Source: Lachnospiraceae bacterium
GTDB taxonomy: Bacteria; Bacillota; Clostridia; Lachnospirales; Lachnospiraceae
Reading direction: 5' to 3'
Assembly (NCBI GenBank): GCA_014804485.1
Contig: JAAUZT010000011.1
Coordinates: 137,903-201,902 of the forward strand
Length of the DNA: 64,000 bases
Shown: positions 26,164 to 35,830 of the stretch, piece by piece
How the letters are laid out: the number at the start of each line of letters is the position of its first letter
Numbering within the stretch: the first letter of the stretch is position 1
Made by a program: the position numbers and the translations under genes
The notes under the pieces: model-generated
Told to the model about the DNA's origin: nothing
The model's input: only the letters and a program-made list of their open reading frames with translations
Database searches by the model: none

Positions 26164-28887
26164 TTATATGGTTTCCTCTACGAACTGCTCAAACTCCTCC
26201 GCCGTCATTACTATTTTACGTGGTTTCGTTCCCTCTTCTTCTCCGACAACGCCCGCTTCACACAGTTGATCCATAATGCGGGCCGCCCGGTTGAATCCGA
26301 TTTTGAAGACGCGCTGCAGCATACCGATGGATGCTTTGTCTTTCTCAATGATAAATCTGCCGGCCTCTACGAAATACTCATCATATTCGGAACCGCCGTC
26401 ACTTCCCGGCATTCCGCCGCCGCTGCCGCTTCCCATATTTTTGATCTGGTTCTCCACATCGTCACTGTATACATTGCCGATAGCCTGATTCTTAAGGAAA
26501 TCTACCACATCCGACACTTCCTTATCCGACACGAAAGCACCCTGAATGCGGGCCGGTTTCGGATATCCCTGCGGATAAAAGAGCATGTCACCTTTACCTA
26601 ACAGCTTCTCCGCGCCTACCATATCAAGGATCGTGCGGGAATCCACGCCGCTGGAAACGGCAAACGCCACACGGCTGGGCATATTGGCTTTGATCAGACC
26701 TGTAATAACGTCTACAGACGGTCGCTGTGTCGCTATGATCAGATGGATACCGCAGGCTCTCGCAAGCTGAGCAAGACGACAGATGGATTCTTCCACCTCA
26801 CCCGGCGATACCATCATCAGATCCGCCAGCTCGTCCACAATGATGAGGATCTGCGGCAGTTTCTCCGGCGCCTCCGGATCACCTGATGCTTTCATACCCT
26901 CCACTTTCTTATTGTAACCTTTCAGATCCCTGACATTGTAATCCGCGAATTTTTTATAACGATCCGTCATCTCCGCCACGCCCCAATGGAGGGCTGCGGC
27001 CGCTTTCTTCGGATCTGTCACTACGGGAATCAGCAGATGCGGTATGCCGTTATAGACACTGAGTTCCACCACCTTCGGATCGACCATGATCATCTTCACA
27101 TCCTCCGGTTTTGCCTTATATAAAATTCCCATAATAATCGTGTTAATACAAACTGACTTACCGGACCCGGTAGCGCCCGCAATGAGCATGTGGGGCATCT
27201 TGGCGATATCCGCCACCACGATCTTGCCGCCGATATCCTTACCCACAGCAAAGGCAAGGTTTGAATTAAATTCTTTAAATTCCTTGGATTCCACCAATTC
27301 TCTGAAGGAGACCGCACTGTTCTCTTTGTTCGGAACCTCTATGCCGACAGCCGCCTTACCCGGAATCGGCGCCTCGATTCGAATATCCGTAGCCGCAAGA
27401 TTCAGTTTAATATCATCCGAAAGCCCTACGATCTTGCTGACCTTGACACCCTGCTCCGGCTGTAGCTCGTAGCGTGTGACAGACGGTCCCTGACTGATAT
27501 CCGTGACGGTTACTCTCACACCGAAAGTATTTAACGTCTGCTGCAGCCTCACGGCAGTCTCTTTTAGCTCCTTAGCGGAATCTCCGTTTTTCTTGCCGCT
27601 GCCTTTCGCTAACAAATTCGTGGACGGAAATTTATACGGTTTCGTAATCTTTGATTCTCCGCCTACAATCTGTCTGTTGATTTCTCCGCTGTCTGCCGTT
27701 CCCGACACTTCTGCCGGAGCCTCTTTCGTCTGTCCTGCCGCACTCTTATATGCAGCCGGACGTTCTCTTCCGGCATCCGGCGCCATGCTGTTACCAAACA
27801 GCCGTTCCGGTCTGTCAGGCATCGTCGCTTCTTCCTCGTGAGCCTCCGGAATTTCGAAATCATCTTCCTGATCCGGTTCGTCGACCGCACCGTGAATTTG
27901 AATCTCATCCAGATCGTCAGACTCATTCTCTATATAATGATAGGAATGCGCCTCCCTTACCGGCATGCGATTCGATTCCGTCTGCTCATCTTCTTCTGTC
28001 ATATGTAAAGTGATTTCATGGATATCATCCCTGGTCTTTTCCGTGTTCTCCTTCTCTTTACCCCTGTCAAGCGCCGTGTCAACCATAACACCGGTCACCT
28101 TTTTATCCATGCGCAGGATTTTCTCGTTCTCTATCTCTTCCTCCCGCTGTCTGCGCTGCTCCTCTGCTCTGGCGCGCTTCTCTTCCATAGCGATTCGTCT
28201 TTCCTGTGCACGTTCCCTGCGGTATGCAGCATCTTCCACAGAACGCTCATACATCCGCTTTCCCTGTCTGGTTACGCCGCCGATAAAGGATTTCTCCGTG
28301 ACAACCACTATACAAATGATTCCTACTACGAAAATCGCCAGTACCGTGCCTACCATCCCCAGAAATTTATAGGAAAGATAGGCAATGGATCCTGCAATAA
28401 TACCACCGCCGTTTCGGTTCTCACTGCAGCGCAGGTAGATCTCCTTAATCTGATATCCCTCCGCCTGCGCAAGTTTTGTACCAAGCAACTCACATACCAT
28501 GCTGATCAGCACAAACAATACAATGCCTGCCACCAGTTTTCTGGTAGCAATATCATTCCCCATATTGGACATGCCGAAAGCGATCGCCAGAAAGACGATC
28601 ACCGGCGCAATATATGCCGTCAACCCGAAGATACCGAACATCACGCTGCTGACTGCATTGCCGGCCCTGCCCACGATACCGAAGTTGCACAGAAACAGAA
28701 TGACCGCCAGCGCCAGAAAAACAAGTAACAGAATCTCATTGCGTATCGCGACATCCATAGGCTGTGCCGCTCTGCCTGCCGTATTTCTTTTTTTCGTCTG
28801 CGTCTGTCTGCTTCCACCCGTATTTCTATTTGAAGTTGTCGTTTTTTTCTTTGCGGAAGAACGGTTTCCTCCCTGACTTGCTGCCAT
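26164..28887 (-). CDS. ftsK: DNA translocase FtsK/SpoIIIE
   Basis: A 907-residue translocase. After a basic N-terminus come four membrane helices (residues ~48-200), a long charged linker with a Glu/Arg coiled-coil (RRERAQERRIAMEEKRARAEEQ), and from about 420 the motor: TVTDISQGPSVTRYELQPEQG, Walker A AGATGSGKSVCINTI, IMVDPKVVELSVYNGIPHLL and Walker B IIVDELADLMM. The C-terminal gamma domain (SIGMLQRVFKIGFNRAARIMDQL) reads polar DNA sequences. It pumps chromosomal DNA at the septum; in sporulating cells this is SpoIIIE's work. It has a good promoter and a CAGGAGG ribosome-binding site. Confidence 0.96.
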   Translation of the reverse strand: MAASQGGNRSSAKKKTTTSNRNTGGSRQTQTKKRNTAGRAAQPMDVAIRNEILLLVFLALAVILFLCNFGIVGRAGNAVSSVMFGIFGLTAYIAPVIVFLAIAFGMSNMGNDIATRKLVAGIVLFVLISMVCELLGTKLAQAEGYQIKEIYLRCSENRNGGGIIAGSIAYLSYKFLGMVGTVLAIFVVGIICIVVVTEKSFIGGVTRQGKRMYERSVEDAAYRRERAQERRIAMEEKRARAEEQRRQREEEIENEKILRMDKKVTGVMVDTALDRGKEKENTEKTRDDIHEITLHMTEEDEQTESNRMPVREAHSYHYIENESDDLDEIQIHGAVDEPDQEDDFEIPEAHEEEATMPDRPERLFGNSMAPDAGRERPAAYKSAAGQTKEAPAEVSGTADSGEINRQIVGGESKITKPYKFPSTNLLAKGSGKKNGDSAKELKETAVRLQQTLNTFGVRVTVTDISQGPSVTRYELQPEQGVKVSKIVGLSDDIKLNLAATDIRIEAPIPGKAAVGIEVPNKENSAVSFRELVESKEFKEFNSNLAFAVGKDIGGKIVVADIAKMPHMLIAGATGSGKSVCINTIIMGILYKAKPEDVKMIMVDPKVVELSVYNGIPHLLIPVVTDPKKAAAALHWGVAEMTDRYKKFADYNVRDLKGYNKKVEGMKASGDPEAPEKLPQILIIVDELADLMMVSPGEVEESICRLAQLARACGIHLIIATQRPSVDVITGLIKANMPSRVAFAVSSGVDSRTILDMVGAEKLLGKGDMLFYPQGYPKPARIQGAFVSDKEVSDVVDFLKNQAIGNVYSDDVENQIKNMGSGSGGGMPGSDGGSEYDEYFVEAGRFIIEKDKASIGMLQRVFKIGFNRAARIMDQLCEAGVVGEEEGTKPRKIVMTAEEFEQFVEETI

Positions 28888-28933
28888 GACAATGCCTCCT
28901 GAGCATACTCCTCCTGATAATATAACTCAATAT

Positions 28934-28962
28934 AGTATAGCATTTTCATTTTCGCTTGTCAT
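28934..28962 (-). promoter_or_regulatory. Sigma-A promoter of ftsK/spoIIIE
   Basis: On the minus strand ATGACA (28957-28962) and TATACT (28934-28939) are 17 bases apart, both one base from consensus. The -10 box lies 46 bases before the ATG at 28887. Confidence 0.65.
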
Positions 28963-28965
28963 CCC

Positions 28966-29754
28966 TTATTTTGTATCTGCATTTTTCTTATCCACCATAT
29001 CGTGGAGCTGTGCGATGGCATCTTTGATTCCGCCCACCTCACATATGATCCCCTCCTGGACCGCTTCATTTCCTACCAGAATCGTTCCTACGTCTTTCGT
29101 CAGCACACCGGTCTCCATCATCAGCTCTTCCAATCTCGATTTGGATATCTTACAGTGTTCACAGACGAATCCTGTAATTCGATTTTGAATCTGGCGGAAA
29201 TAATCAAATGTCTGCTGTACACCGATCACCATGCCATTTAACCGTACCGGATGGATTACCATGGTTCCCGTAGGCACGATATAGGAATAATCTGTGCTTA
29301 CGGCAATCGGAACACCTATGGAGTGACTGCCGCCCAGCACAAGCGAAACCGTCGGTTTGCTAAGCGATGCGATCATCTCTGCTATGGCAAGCCCGGCTTC
29401 CACATCCCCGCCCATCGTATTGAGCAGGATCAATACACCGTCTATCTCCTTACTGTCTTCGATCGCTGCAAGTTGCGGCAGAATATGCTCATATTTGGTT
29501 GTCTTGGCCGTGCTGCTTAAGTTATCATGTCCCTCAATCTCTCCGATGATAGAAATCAAATGGATCTTGTGATGTGATTCGTTTTCATCCAATGTGATCT
29601 GTCCCACTTCGCTGATCCGTTCATCTCTGTGTTTCTCTTTATCCTGTTGTTTTTCCTGCTCCTCGCGTTTCTCATCCTTATTATTTTTACTTTCTTTATT
29701 CTCTTTACTTTCCTTATTTTCCCTGCCGTTATTCTTGTTATCCTTATTTCCCAT
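28966..29754 (-). CDS. ClpP-class protease, TepA/YmfB type
   Basis: A 262-residue ClpP-fold protein of the translocation-enhancing TepA group. The core runs from IGEIEGHD to the C-terminus and includes the oxyanion part NTMGGDVEAGLAIAEMIASL, the nucleophile region VLGGSHSIGVPIAVS and TGTMVIHPVR. TepA-like proteases sit with ftsK/spoIIIE in many Firmicutes, as here (78-base gap), and are linked to secretion or spore formation. The first ~45 residues are an unusual low-complexity stretch of Lys, Glu, Asn and Asp. The start is ATG 29754, five bases after GGAGGG; the ATG just before it is too close, and longer frames overlap the upstream gene. Confidence 0.86.
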   Translation of the reverse strand: MGNKDNKNNGRENKESKENKESKNNKDEKREEQEKQQDKEKHRDERISEVGQITLDENESHHKIHLISIIGEIEGHDNLSSTAKTTKYEHILPQLAAIEDSKEIDGVLILLNTMGGDVEAGLAIAEMIASLSKPTVSLVLGGSHSIGVPIAVSTDYSYIVPTGTMVIHPVRLNGMVIGVQQTFDYFRQIQNRITGFVCEHCKISKSRLEELMMETGVLTKDVGTILVGNEAVQEGIICEVGGIKDAIAQLHDMVDKKNADTK

Positions 29755-29875
29755 CATGACCCTCCGACTATTTCCTATAAACTTAAAAAGGAGAACCGAC
29801 GTTGTTATTTCACGTGATTCTCCCTTAGTTTGCGTTATTCGTGATGATTTATGCATCGAATTATATTCTGAACAG

Positions 29876-31468
29876 TTACAAAATATCAAAGTCGTCATGT
29901 TCCGGGACATTTACATCATATTTCATATCCTTCTCCTCGACAGCATACTGATAATCCATTTCTCTCTTTACATGTTTCTTCGGAAGGGGCAAAGGATTCT
30001 CTATGTAGCGCGGCGGCTTCACCTCTGCCTCCGGTTTGCAGCTGTCTATTGTCATTTCATCCTTCCCGGCATCCTCTGTTCGTCCGCTCTCTTCTCCCTG
30101 ATCGGCTGATGCATTGATGTTTTCGATCACCGCCTGCACAATCTTTGCTTTATCGCCGAAAATACAGTTCTGTATCCCTAACCCTGCCAGAACGGCCCAG
30201 ATATAAAGTGACAGCAGTCCGAACTGCCATCCCCCGATTGCCGCCATGGGAGTCGGCGCTACAATAATACACAACAGAATCCACAACATATAATTTTGTT
30301 CCCTGCCGCTTCGGAAAAACTCAAAAACAAGAAAAGAAGCAGGGATAATCAGTAACCCGATCAAATAGATATCATTCAAATACGGGCTTAAATTATTGAA
30401 TGCTACACTATATTGATACCATAGCTTCACATTCCGAATATTAAATTCCGCGCCGTACAATCCGAAATAAGTTGCCGCGAACAACATAGCTGCATATACG
30501 ACGATCGCTATGCCAATCACTGCAGCACTGACCCCCGCAGTGTTATTCACAGGCGCCTCTTCCTGCCTTTTCTTCCGTCCGGTAGCAACTGCCACGATCA
30601 TAAGCATAAGCGATGCAGCCGACAGCTCAATACATGCAAGCAGCCCGAGCACTGCACCTATTACCGCAGCCCCGAAAAACGCCGCCGGTTTATTTAAGTG
30701 ATTGTCGCAATAACTTTGTATAAAATTGACAACGACCAGCATGCCTATCATATATAACACGAAGAACAGCCATTCCGGACCGAAACATACGAGCATCTTC
30801 AGACAACAGAGCGAACATGCCATATACAGGAGCACAACGCATGCCGGAAGACGTCCGGCACTCTTCCTCGTCACCGCATAGGCAAGCAGCATACCGACAA
30901 TCTGTAAAGCAATCTGTAAGATAATCGCCGAATCAATCTTATGACCCAGAAAGGATACTACCACCGATAGACACAGTACATACAGGTACGAAATCCCGTT
31001 CAACGTGTTAGACATAACATTTCCGCCGGCTGCTATCGCCATATTATAATATTCTAAGCCGCTCACCTGGAGCCCCCACTCATTGTTAACAACAGATATG
31101 GCATATTCGGCATACATGATCCGCAAAAAAACGCCGCCTGCCAATATGAGAAGCACAACGACGCATTCCCATATCCGCAAAGTACGTTCTTTCCACGTAC
31201 ATTTCTTTCTGATCACTCCGGACAGGCCTCTGATCGCCCAATATAACAGAACCGTAACCGGAACAATGAGAAGTCCGAGTAAGATCAGTATATGGGTGTC
31301 CAGCCCGGCGAGAGGGCTGACTACAGGGTCCGGGAATCCTTTTCCATACGGTATACCCGCAAGGTAGGCTGTCCATACACCTCCGGCAAGCACCACCAGC
31401 GATATGACACACAGTACGGTATACAGAATCCACAATACGTAGCTAAACCACGTCTTACGATAAGTCAT
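29876..31468 (-). CDS. Polytopic membrane protein of unknown function
   Basis: A 530-residue protein with about 11-12 hydrophobic segments in residues 10-440 and an acidic, proline-containing cytoplasmic tail (PRYIENPLPLPKKHVKREMDY, then many Asp/Glu). The layout, including the large loop with NNEWGLQVSGLEYYNMAIAAGG, recalls GT-C-type glycosyltransferases, but the usual acidic catalytic motif in the first loop is not evident, so I do not assign activity. The ribosome-binding site is AAAAGGA. The gene follows the metY-type gene by 18 bases and may share its transcript. Confidence 0.7.
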   Translation of the reverse strand: MTYRKTWFSYVLWILYTVLCVISLVVLAGGVWTAYLAGIPYGKGFPDPVVSPLAGLDTHILILLGLLIVPVTVLLYWAIRGLSGVIRKKCTWKERTLRIWECVVVLLILAGGVFLRIMYAEYAISVVNNEWGLQVSGLEYYNMAIAAGGNVMSNTLNGISYLYVLCLSVVVSFLGHKIDSAIILQIALQIVGMLLAYAVTRKSAGRLPACVVLLYMACSLCCLKMLVCFGPEWLFFVLYMIGMLVVVNFIQSYCDNHLNKPAAFFGAAVIGAVLGLLACIELSAASLMLMIVAVATGRKKRQEEAPVNNTAGVSAAVIGIAIVVYAAMLFAATYFGLYGAEFNIRNVKLWYQYSVAFNNLSPYLNDIYLIGLLIIPASFLVFEFFRSGREQNYMLWILLCIIVAPTPMAAIGGWQFGLLSLYIWAVLAGLGIQNCIFGDKAKIVQAVIENINASADQGEESGRTEDAGKDEMTIDSCKPEAEVKPPRYIENPLPLPKKHVKREMDYQYAVEEKDMKYDVNVPEHDDFDIL

Positions 31469-31486
31469 AATGATTATCCTTTTACA

Positions 31487-32770
31487 TCATATTTTAGATA
31501 ATGCCTGTTCTAAATCCGCAATGATATCATCTATATGCTCAATTCCGACGGAAAATCTGATCAGATCGGGAGCCACGCCCGCTTCTTTAAGCTGCTCCTC
31601 ATTCATCTGCCTGTGCGTGTGGCTGGCCGGATGGAGCACACTCGTCCTTGCATCCGCAACATGCGTCACTATAGCAGCCAGTTCCAGAAAATCCATCATT
31701 TTAGAGGCCGCCTCTCTCCCGCCCTTTAAACCGAAAGAGATAACCCCGCAGGTTCCTTTCGGCATATATTTTTGTGCTGTCTCATAATATTTGCAACTCT
31801 TTAATCCCGGATAATTCACCCACGCTACTTTCTCATGTCCCTCCAAATACTCCGCCACTTTCTGCGCATTATAACAATGCCGTTCCATCCGCAGGTGCAA
31901 TGTTTCCAATCCGACATTCAGCAGAAAAGCATTCTGAGGAGACTGCATTGATCCCAAGTCTCTCATCAACTGGGTCGTGGCCTTGGTAAGATAAGCCGCC
32001 CTGCCGAATTTTTCCGTATAGATAATGCCGTGGTAAGACTCATCCGGCGTACATAATCCCGGGAATTTATCGGGATATGCGCTCCAGTCAAAATTACCGG
32101 AGTCCACGATACAGCCACCCAGCGCCATTGCGTGTCCATCCATATATTTCGTTGTGGAGTGGATCACGATATCCGCTCCCCACTTAATCGGATTACAGTT
32201 GATGGGTGTGGCGAAAGTATTGTCTACGATCAACGGAACTTGATGGTCATGTGCCGCTTTCGCAAACTTCTCGATATCCAGTACTACCAATGCCGGATTC
32301 GCTATCGTCTCCGCAAAAACGCACTTGGTATTCGGGCGAAATGCCTCTGCAAGCTCCTGTATCGATGCATCGGGATCCACGATGGTGCATTCAACCCCCA
32401 TCTTTTTCATGGTGCAGGTGATCAGGTTAAAGGTTCCGCCGTACACGGTGGACGACAGCACGACGTGATCTCCCGCCTCACAAATATTAAATACGGCATA
32501 ATAACTGGCCGCCTGCCCCGATGATGTCAGCATAGCCGCCTCACCGCCCTCCAGCTCACAGATCTTAGCCGCCACACAATCATTCGTGGGATTCTGCAGC
32601 CTGCTGTAGAAATATCCGCTCTCTTCCAAATCAAAAAGCCGCCCCATCTGTTCGGAGGATTCATACTTAAATGTCGTACTCTGATAGATCGGCAGCACAC
32701 GGGGCTCACCGTTCTTCGGCTGCCACCCTGACTGGATACAAATAGTTTCTTTCTGATATTGTTTATTCAT
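31487..32770 (-). CDS. metY: O-acetylhomoserine sulfhydrylase/aminocarboxypropyltransferase
   Basis: A 427-residue PLP enzyme of the Cys/Met metabolism family that joins O-acetylhomoserine with sulfide to make homocysteine. It shows SGYFYSRLQNPTNDCVAAKICELEGGEAAMLTSSGQAA early on, the cofactor aspartate in VDNTFATP and the Schiff-base lysine in VIHSTTKYMDGHAMALGG (Lys208). The C-terminus, RFSVGIEHIDDIIADLEQAL, is typical. The N-terminal TICIQSGWQP and the length fit the sulfhydrylase group rather than cystathionine synthase. It overlaps the end of the upstream CFI-box gene by 8 bases. Confidence 0.92.
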   Translation of the reverse strand: MNKQYQKETICIQSGWQPKNGEPRVLPIYQSTTFKYESSEQMGRLFDLEESGYFYSRLQNPTNDCVAAKICELEGGEAAMLTSSGQAASYYAVFNICEAGDHVVLSSTVYGGTFNLITCTMKKMGVECTIVDPDASIQELAEAFRPNTKCVFAETIANPALVVLDIEKFAKAAHDHQVPLIVDNTFATPINCNPIKWGADIVIHSTTKYMDGHAMALGGCIVDSGNFDWSAYPDKFPGLCTPDESYHGIIYTEKFGRAAYLTKATTQLMRDLGSMQSPQNAFLLNVGLETLHLRMERHCYNAQKVAEYLEGHEKVAWVNYPGLKSCKYYETAQKYMPKGTCGVISFGLKGGREAASKMMDFLELAAIVTHVADARTSVLHPASHTHRQMNEEQLKEAGVAPDLIRFSVGIEHIDDIIADLEQALSKI

Positions 32771-33581
32771 CTCTATGTAATACTCCTTCCTGTTTATGTC
32801 GGTCTGTCACCATATACTCCGCCTTCAGCTCCGACATCATCATTTCATACAACTGTCTGCATTGTTCATTTTCACGATTCTCAACATATGCAACACATTT
32901 ACTGATATAATGCTCCCACAGATACAGATATTTCTCTTCGGGTGCCGCCTCCCTGGCAATCCGCTTGACAATCGTAGGCGCGATATCATAATATTCCCGA
33001 ATAATCTCCTGGCCATCGTCCTGCCGGAACAGATACTCGTCCCTGTACCGCTTCATCAGTTCGATCTCCCTGCAGTCCTGCGGCTTATGCAGCCCACAGC
33101 ATACCGCAGTAGTCACGAAGCACAATTTCTGTTTAAACCCGGCTTGAATAGATTCATAATCGGCTGCCTGTATATGCTGCCCGAATCGCTCGTTCCATCT
33201 GTCGCATATGATGCCTGTCATTTTTTTCATCTCTTCTTCTGCCGCACCGCACCGCCTCTGATAAGCGATAATGGCCGGCAGAAAATAGGATACCATATAC
33301 AGGTTCATATTCAACTGCAATTCTTCTCTCTTCGTCCTTCCTTTGATATATTCCTGCATGTGCTGTACCTTATCTGTAAGGCAATCCGCCACTTGCATAT
33401 AAGCCTGCTCCCTGTCCGGCGTATCTTCATTCCACTCCGCCGCAAAAGCACACCATACGGAAACATTCTCTTCCAGATATTTCTCAAAGGATGTCGCATA
33501 AGTCTCTTTTCTAAACTCGGAGATCCGATCTGCCGCCTGATCCAGCATGCCGGCAATCTGATCCAAATGCATATTATTCAT
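32763..33581 (-). CDS. Conserved helical protein with CFI-box-like motif
   Basis: A 272-residue, largely helical cytoplasmic protein. Its second half has CFVTTAVCCGLHKPQDCREI, then ELMKRYRDEYL, which resembles the CFI-box/'CYIATAVYG' module seen at the C-termini of various bacterial proteins (a cysteine-led motif followed by LxxFRD-like residues). The function of that module is unknown. I start at ATG 33581, seven bases after AGGAG; the frame extends eight codons to a TTG directly after the yebC stop. It lies between yebC and the metY-type gene and overlaps the latter by 8 bases. No link to methionine synthesis is evident. Confidence 0.65.
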   Translation of the reverse strand: MNNMHLDQIAGMLDQAADRISEFRKETYATSFEKYLEENVSVWCAFAAEWNEDTPDREQAYMQVADCLTDKVQHMQEYIKGRTKREELQLNMNLYMVSYFLPAIIAYQRRCGAAEEEMKKMTGIICDRWNERFGQHIQAADYESIQAGFKQKLCFVTTAVCCGLHKPQDCREIELMKRYRDEYLFRQDDGQEIIREYYDIAPTIVKRIAREAAPEEKYLYLWEHYISKCVAYVENRENEQCRQLYEMMMSELKAEYMVTDRHKQEGVLHRDE

Positions 33582-33605
33582 TTGCATTCTCCTGCTCTTT
33601 GCCAA

Positions 33606-34334
33606 TTACTCATCCCAATTATGATACACCGCCTGCACATCATCGTCATCTTCCAGTAAATCGAGAGTTCTCTGCAGATTTTTGATTGCTGTCTCGTCTG
33701 TCAGTTCCACCCAGTTCTGAGGAATCATAGTAACCTCTGAGGATACCGGTATGACACCTGCTTCCTTTAATGCCGCATCCACTTCACTCCACTGATCGGG
33801 ATCTGTATATATTTCATAACAGTCCTCCTCTTCCTCGAAGTCTTCCGCACCCGCATCCAGTGCCAGCATCATCAGATCATCCGCTTCCACATCACACTCT
33901 TCCTTATCGATAATGATCTGACCCTTCTTATCAAACATGAAGGAAACACATCCGGGTGTTCCGACATTGCCCTGTCCTTTTGTAAAAGCGCTCCGCACAT
34001 TTGCCGCCGTTCTGTTCTGATTATCAGTCAGGGCATCCACAATAATCGCTATTCCGTTTGGTCCGTATCCCTCATATGTCACATACTTATAGTTGACGTT
34101 GCCGCCCTCGCCTGCCGCTTTCTTGATGCCTCTGTCAATGGTATCGTTAGGCATATTGTTTGCCTTTGCTTTGGCAATGACCTGTGCCAGCTTGAAATTA
34201 TTGGCCGGGTCCGGTCCGCCCTCTTTCACTGCAACTGCGATCTCTCTTCCGATGATCGTGAAGATCTTGCCCTTGGCAGCATCGTTTTTCTCCTTTTTAT
34301 GTTTAATATTTGCAAATTTAGAATGTCCTGACAT
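33606..34334 (-). CDS. YebC/PmpR family protein
   Basis: A 242-residue YebC/TACO1-type protein: MSGHSKFANIKHKKEKNDAAKGKIFTIIGREI is the family N-terminus, and KANNMPNDTIDRGIKKAAGE and YEGYGPNGIAIIVDALTDN follow. Proteins of this family have been described as transcription regulators and, more recently, as factors helping ribosomes at difficult sequences; which applies here is open. It is cytoplasmic. The upstream neighbour is the CNNM/CBS gene (44-base gap). Confidence 0.95.
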   Translation of the reverse strand: MSGHSKFANIKHKKEKNDAAKGKIFTIIGREIAVAVKEGGPDPANNFKLAQVIAKAKANNMPNDTIDRGIKKAAGEGGNVNYKYVTYEGYGPNGIAIIVDALTDNQNRTAANVRSAFTKGQGNVGTPGCVSFMFDKKGQIIIDKEECDVEADDLMMLALDAGAEDFEEEEDCYEIYTDPDQWSEVDAALKEAGVIPVSSEVTMIPQNWVELTDETAIKNLQRTLDLLEDDDDVQAVYHNWDE

Positions 34335-34378
34335 TTCATACTCTCCTTTGTCTTCTTATTTTTTATGTTCCGGATCGT

Positions 34379-35746
34379 TCATTCCGTTACTTCAGGCGAT
34401 TTCGGACACGCCAACACCGTCTGGATCATACGGTCTTTCACTTCCAGAATACGGAACATATAACCTTCATAGTCAAACTCGAAATCCTCTCCCTCTTCCG
34501 GAATATGTTCCAGTCTGGATATTACAAATCCGTTGACCGTGTCAAAGGGTTCCTCTTCAAAGCTGATTCCAAGCTGTTCCTCCAGCTCTTCCAACGGCAT
34601 TTTGCCCTGAATAACATACTCGTCCGTTCCGCTCCTGCTGATATAGCTGGCCTCCTCATCGTACTCATCCTCGATGTTTCCGACAATTTCCTCCAGAATA
34701 TCTTCCAACGCCACAAGTCCCGCCGTCTGCCCGTACTCGTCAATCACGATGACCATCTGGATCTTCTCCGTCTGCATCACCCTGAACAGATCGTCTATCT
34801 TTCTCTTCTCCGTTATAAACCGCGGTTCCCGCAAAAGCCCCTTGATCTTGCCGATCGGCTTATTCTTCATCCTGTCATTCATCTGCATGCGCATGACGTC
34901 TTTCAGGTGCAGAATACCTACGATATGGTCAATCGTGCCGTCATAGACCGGAAAACGGCTGTTGTGCGCATCCACAATAAACGCGGCCGCTTCCTGCAAT
35001 GTCATCGTGCACTCGATCCCTATCATATTATTTCTGTTGATCATGATATCCTTGGCTTCTTTATCGCCATACTCAAAGATATTGCTGATCATCTCCGCCT
35101 CATTGGCATGCAATATCCCCTGTTCATGACCTTCATTGACCATGGACAGTATTTCCTCCTCCGTGACATCCGACTTATCACCCGACGCATTAATACCGAA
35201 CAGACGTAAGATTCCGTTCGCCGTCATCGAGATCATCGCTGTCAAAGGAGACACCACCCGTACATAATAATAGATTGGTGTGACGAAAAGCCCCAGCCAC
35301 CTGTCCGGATTACGTGCTGCAGTTTTCTTAGGTATCGATATACCGAACGTTAACACTATGTACAGAAGAAACAGTGTGACCAATATTGCCGTAAGTACGG
35401 CAAACAATGTGATCTGCCATTCGGCCAGAGTCCCTATATTATAAACCGCCGCCCGATAGACAATATATCCGAAGTAACTGTTCAGGCGGTATAAATGCAA
35501 GGCTCCCATCAATAAATTGACCGTCACAGCCCCCAGTTGGATTGCACCGGTATATTGCGCATGATGTTCTGTCAGATAAGTAAGCCGAAGCTGCTTTGCA
35601 CTGAGCCTGCCGGACTCTTCTTTCTCCGTCTCTTCCTTATCCGCACCTTTCATATTGCTAAGTGCAGAACCGAAACCGTAAAATAACATTTCAAGCAGCA
35701 GTAGCAGAATAAACCATACTATACTGCCCGAGACACCGTCATCCAT
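34379..35746 (-). CDS. CNNM/CorC-type hemolysin family membrane protein with CBS domains
   Basis: A 455-residue protein with the DUF21/CNNM membrane domain (helices in residues ~8-200), a CBS pair (HEQGILHANEAEMISNIFEYG leads into ILHLKDVMRMQMNDR, then VMQTEKIQMVIVIDEYGQTAGLVALEDILEEIVG) and a C-terminal CorC_HlyC domain (LEEQLGISFEEEPFDTVNGFVISRLEHIP). Such proteins are tied to magnesium or other cation export; the 'hemolysin' label is historical. ATP or adenosine may bind the CBS pair. It has a strong promoter of its own. Confidence 0.92.
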   Translation of the reverse strand: MDDGVSGSIVWFILLLLLEMLFYGFGSALSNMKGADKEETEKEESGRLSAKQLRLTYLTEHHAQYTGAIQLGAVTVNLLMGALHLYRLNSYFGYIVYRAAVYNIGTLAEWQITLFAVLTAILVTLFLLYIVLTFGISIPKKTAARNPDRWLGLFVTPIYYYVRVVSPLTAMISMTANGILRLFGINASGDKSDVTEEEILSMVNEGHEQGILHANEAEMISNIFEYGDKEAKDIMINRNNMIGIECTMTLQEAAAFIVDAHNSRFPVYDGTIDHIVGILHLKDVMRMQMNDRMKNKPIGKIKGLLREPRFITEKRKIDDLFRVMQTEKIQMVIVIDEYGQTAGLVALEDILEEIVGNIEDEYDEEASYISRSGTDEYVIQGKMPLEELEEQLGISFEEEPFDTVNGFVISRLEHIPEEGEDFEFDYEGYMFRILEVKDRMIQTVLACPKSPEVTE

Positions 35747-35788
35747 ATTTTGAATCCCTTCCTTTATAATTGATATTATCTGTTCTAT

Positions 35789-35817
35789 AATATAACAAGG
35801 AATGGAACCTGTGTCAA
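35789..35817 (-). promoter_or_regulatory. Sigma-A promoter of the CNNM/CBS gene
   Basis: On the minus strand TTGACA (35812-35817) and TATATT (35789-35794) are 17 bases apart, with the -10 box 42 bases before the start. The -35 box is perfect. Confidence 0.7.
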
Positions 35818-35830
35818 ATTTAAGTCAGTC

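Noticed and set aside
29876-31468. Assignment of the polytopic protein as a glycosyltransferase
   Set aside because: Only the topology is suggestive; no catalytic Asp/Glu motif of GT-C enzymes was seen in the first outer loop.
32796-33659. 287-codon plus-strand frame opposite the CFI-box gene
   Set aside because: Antisense to a gene with good start, coupling and conserved motif; composition (His/Leu/Ile/Phe-rich) is typical of shadow frames.
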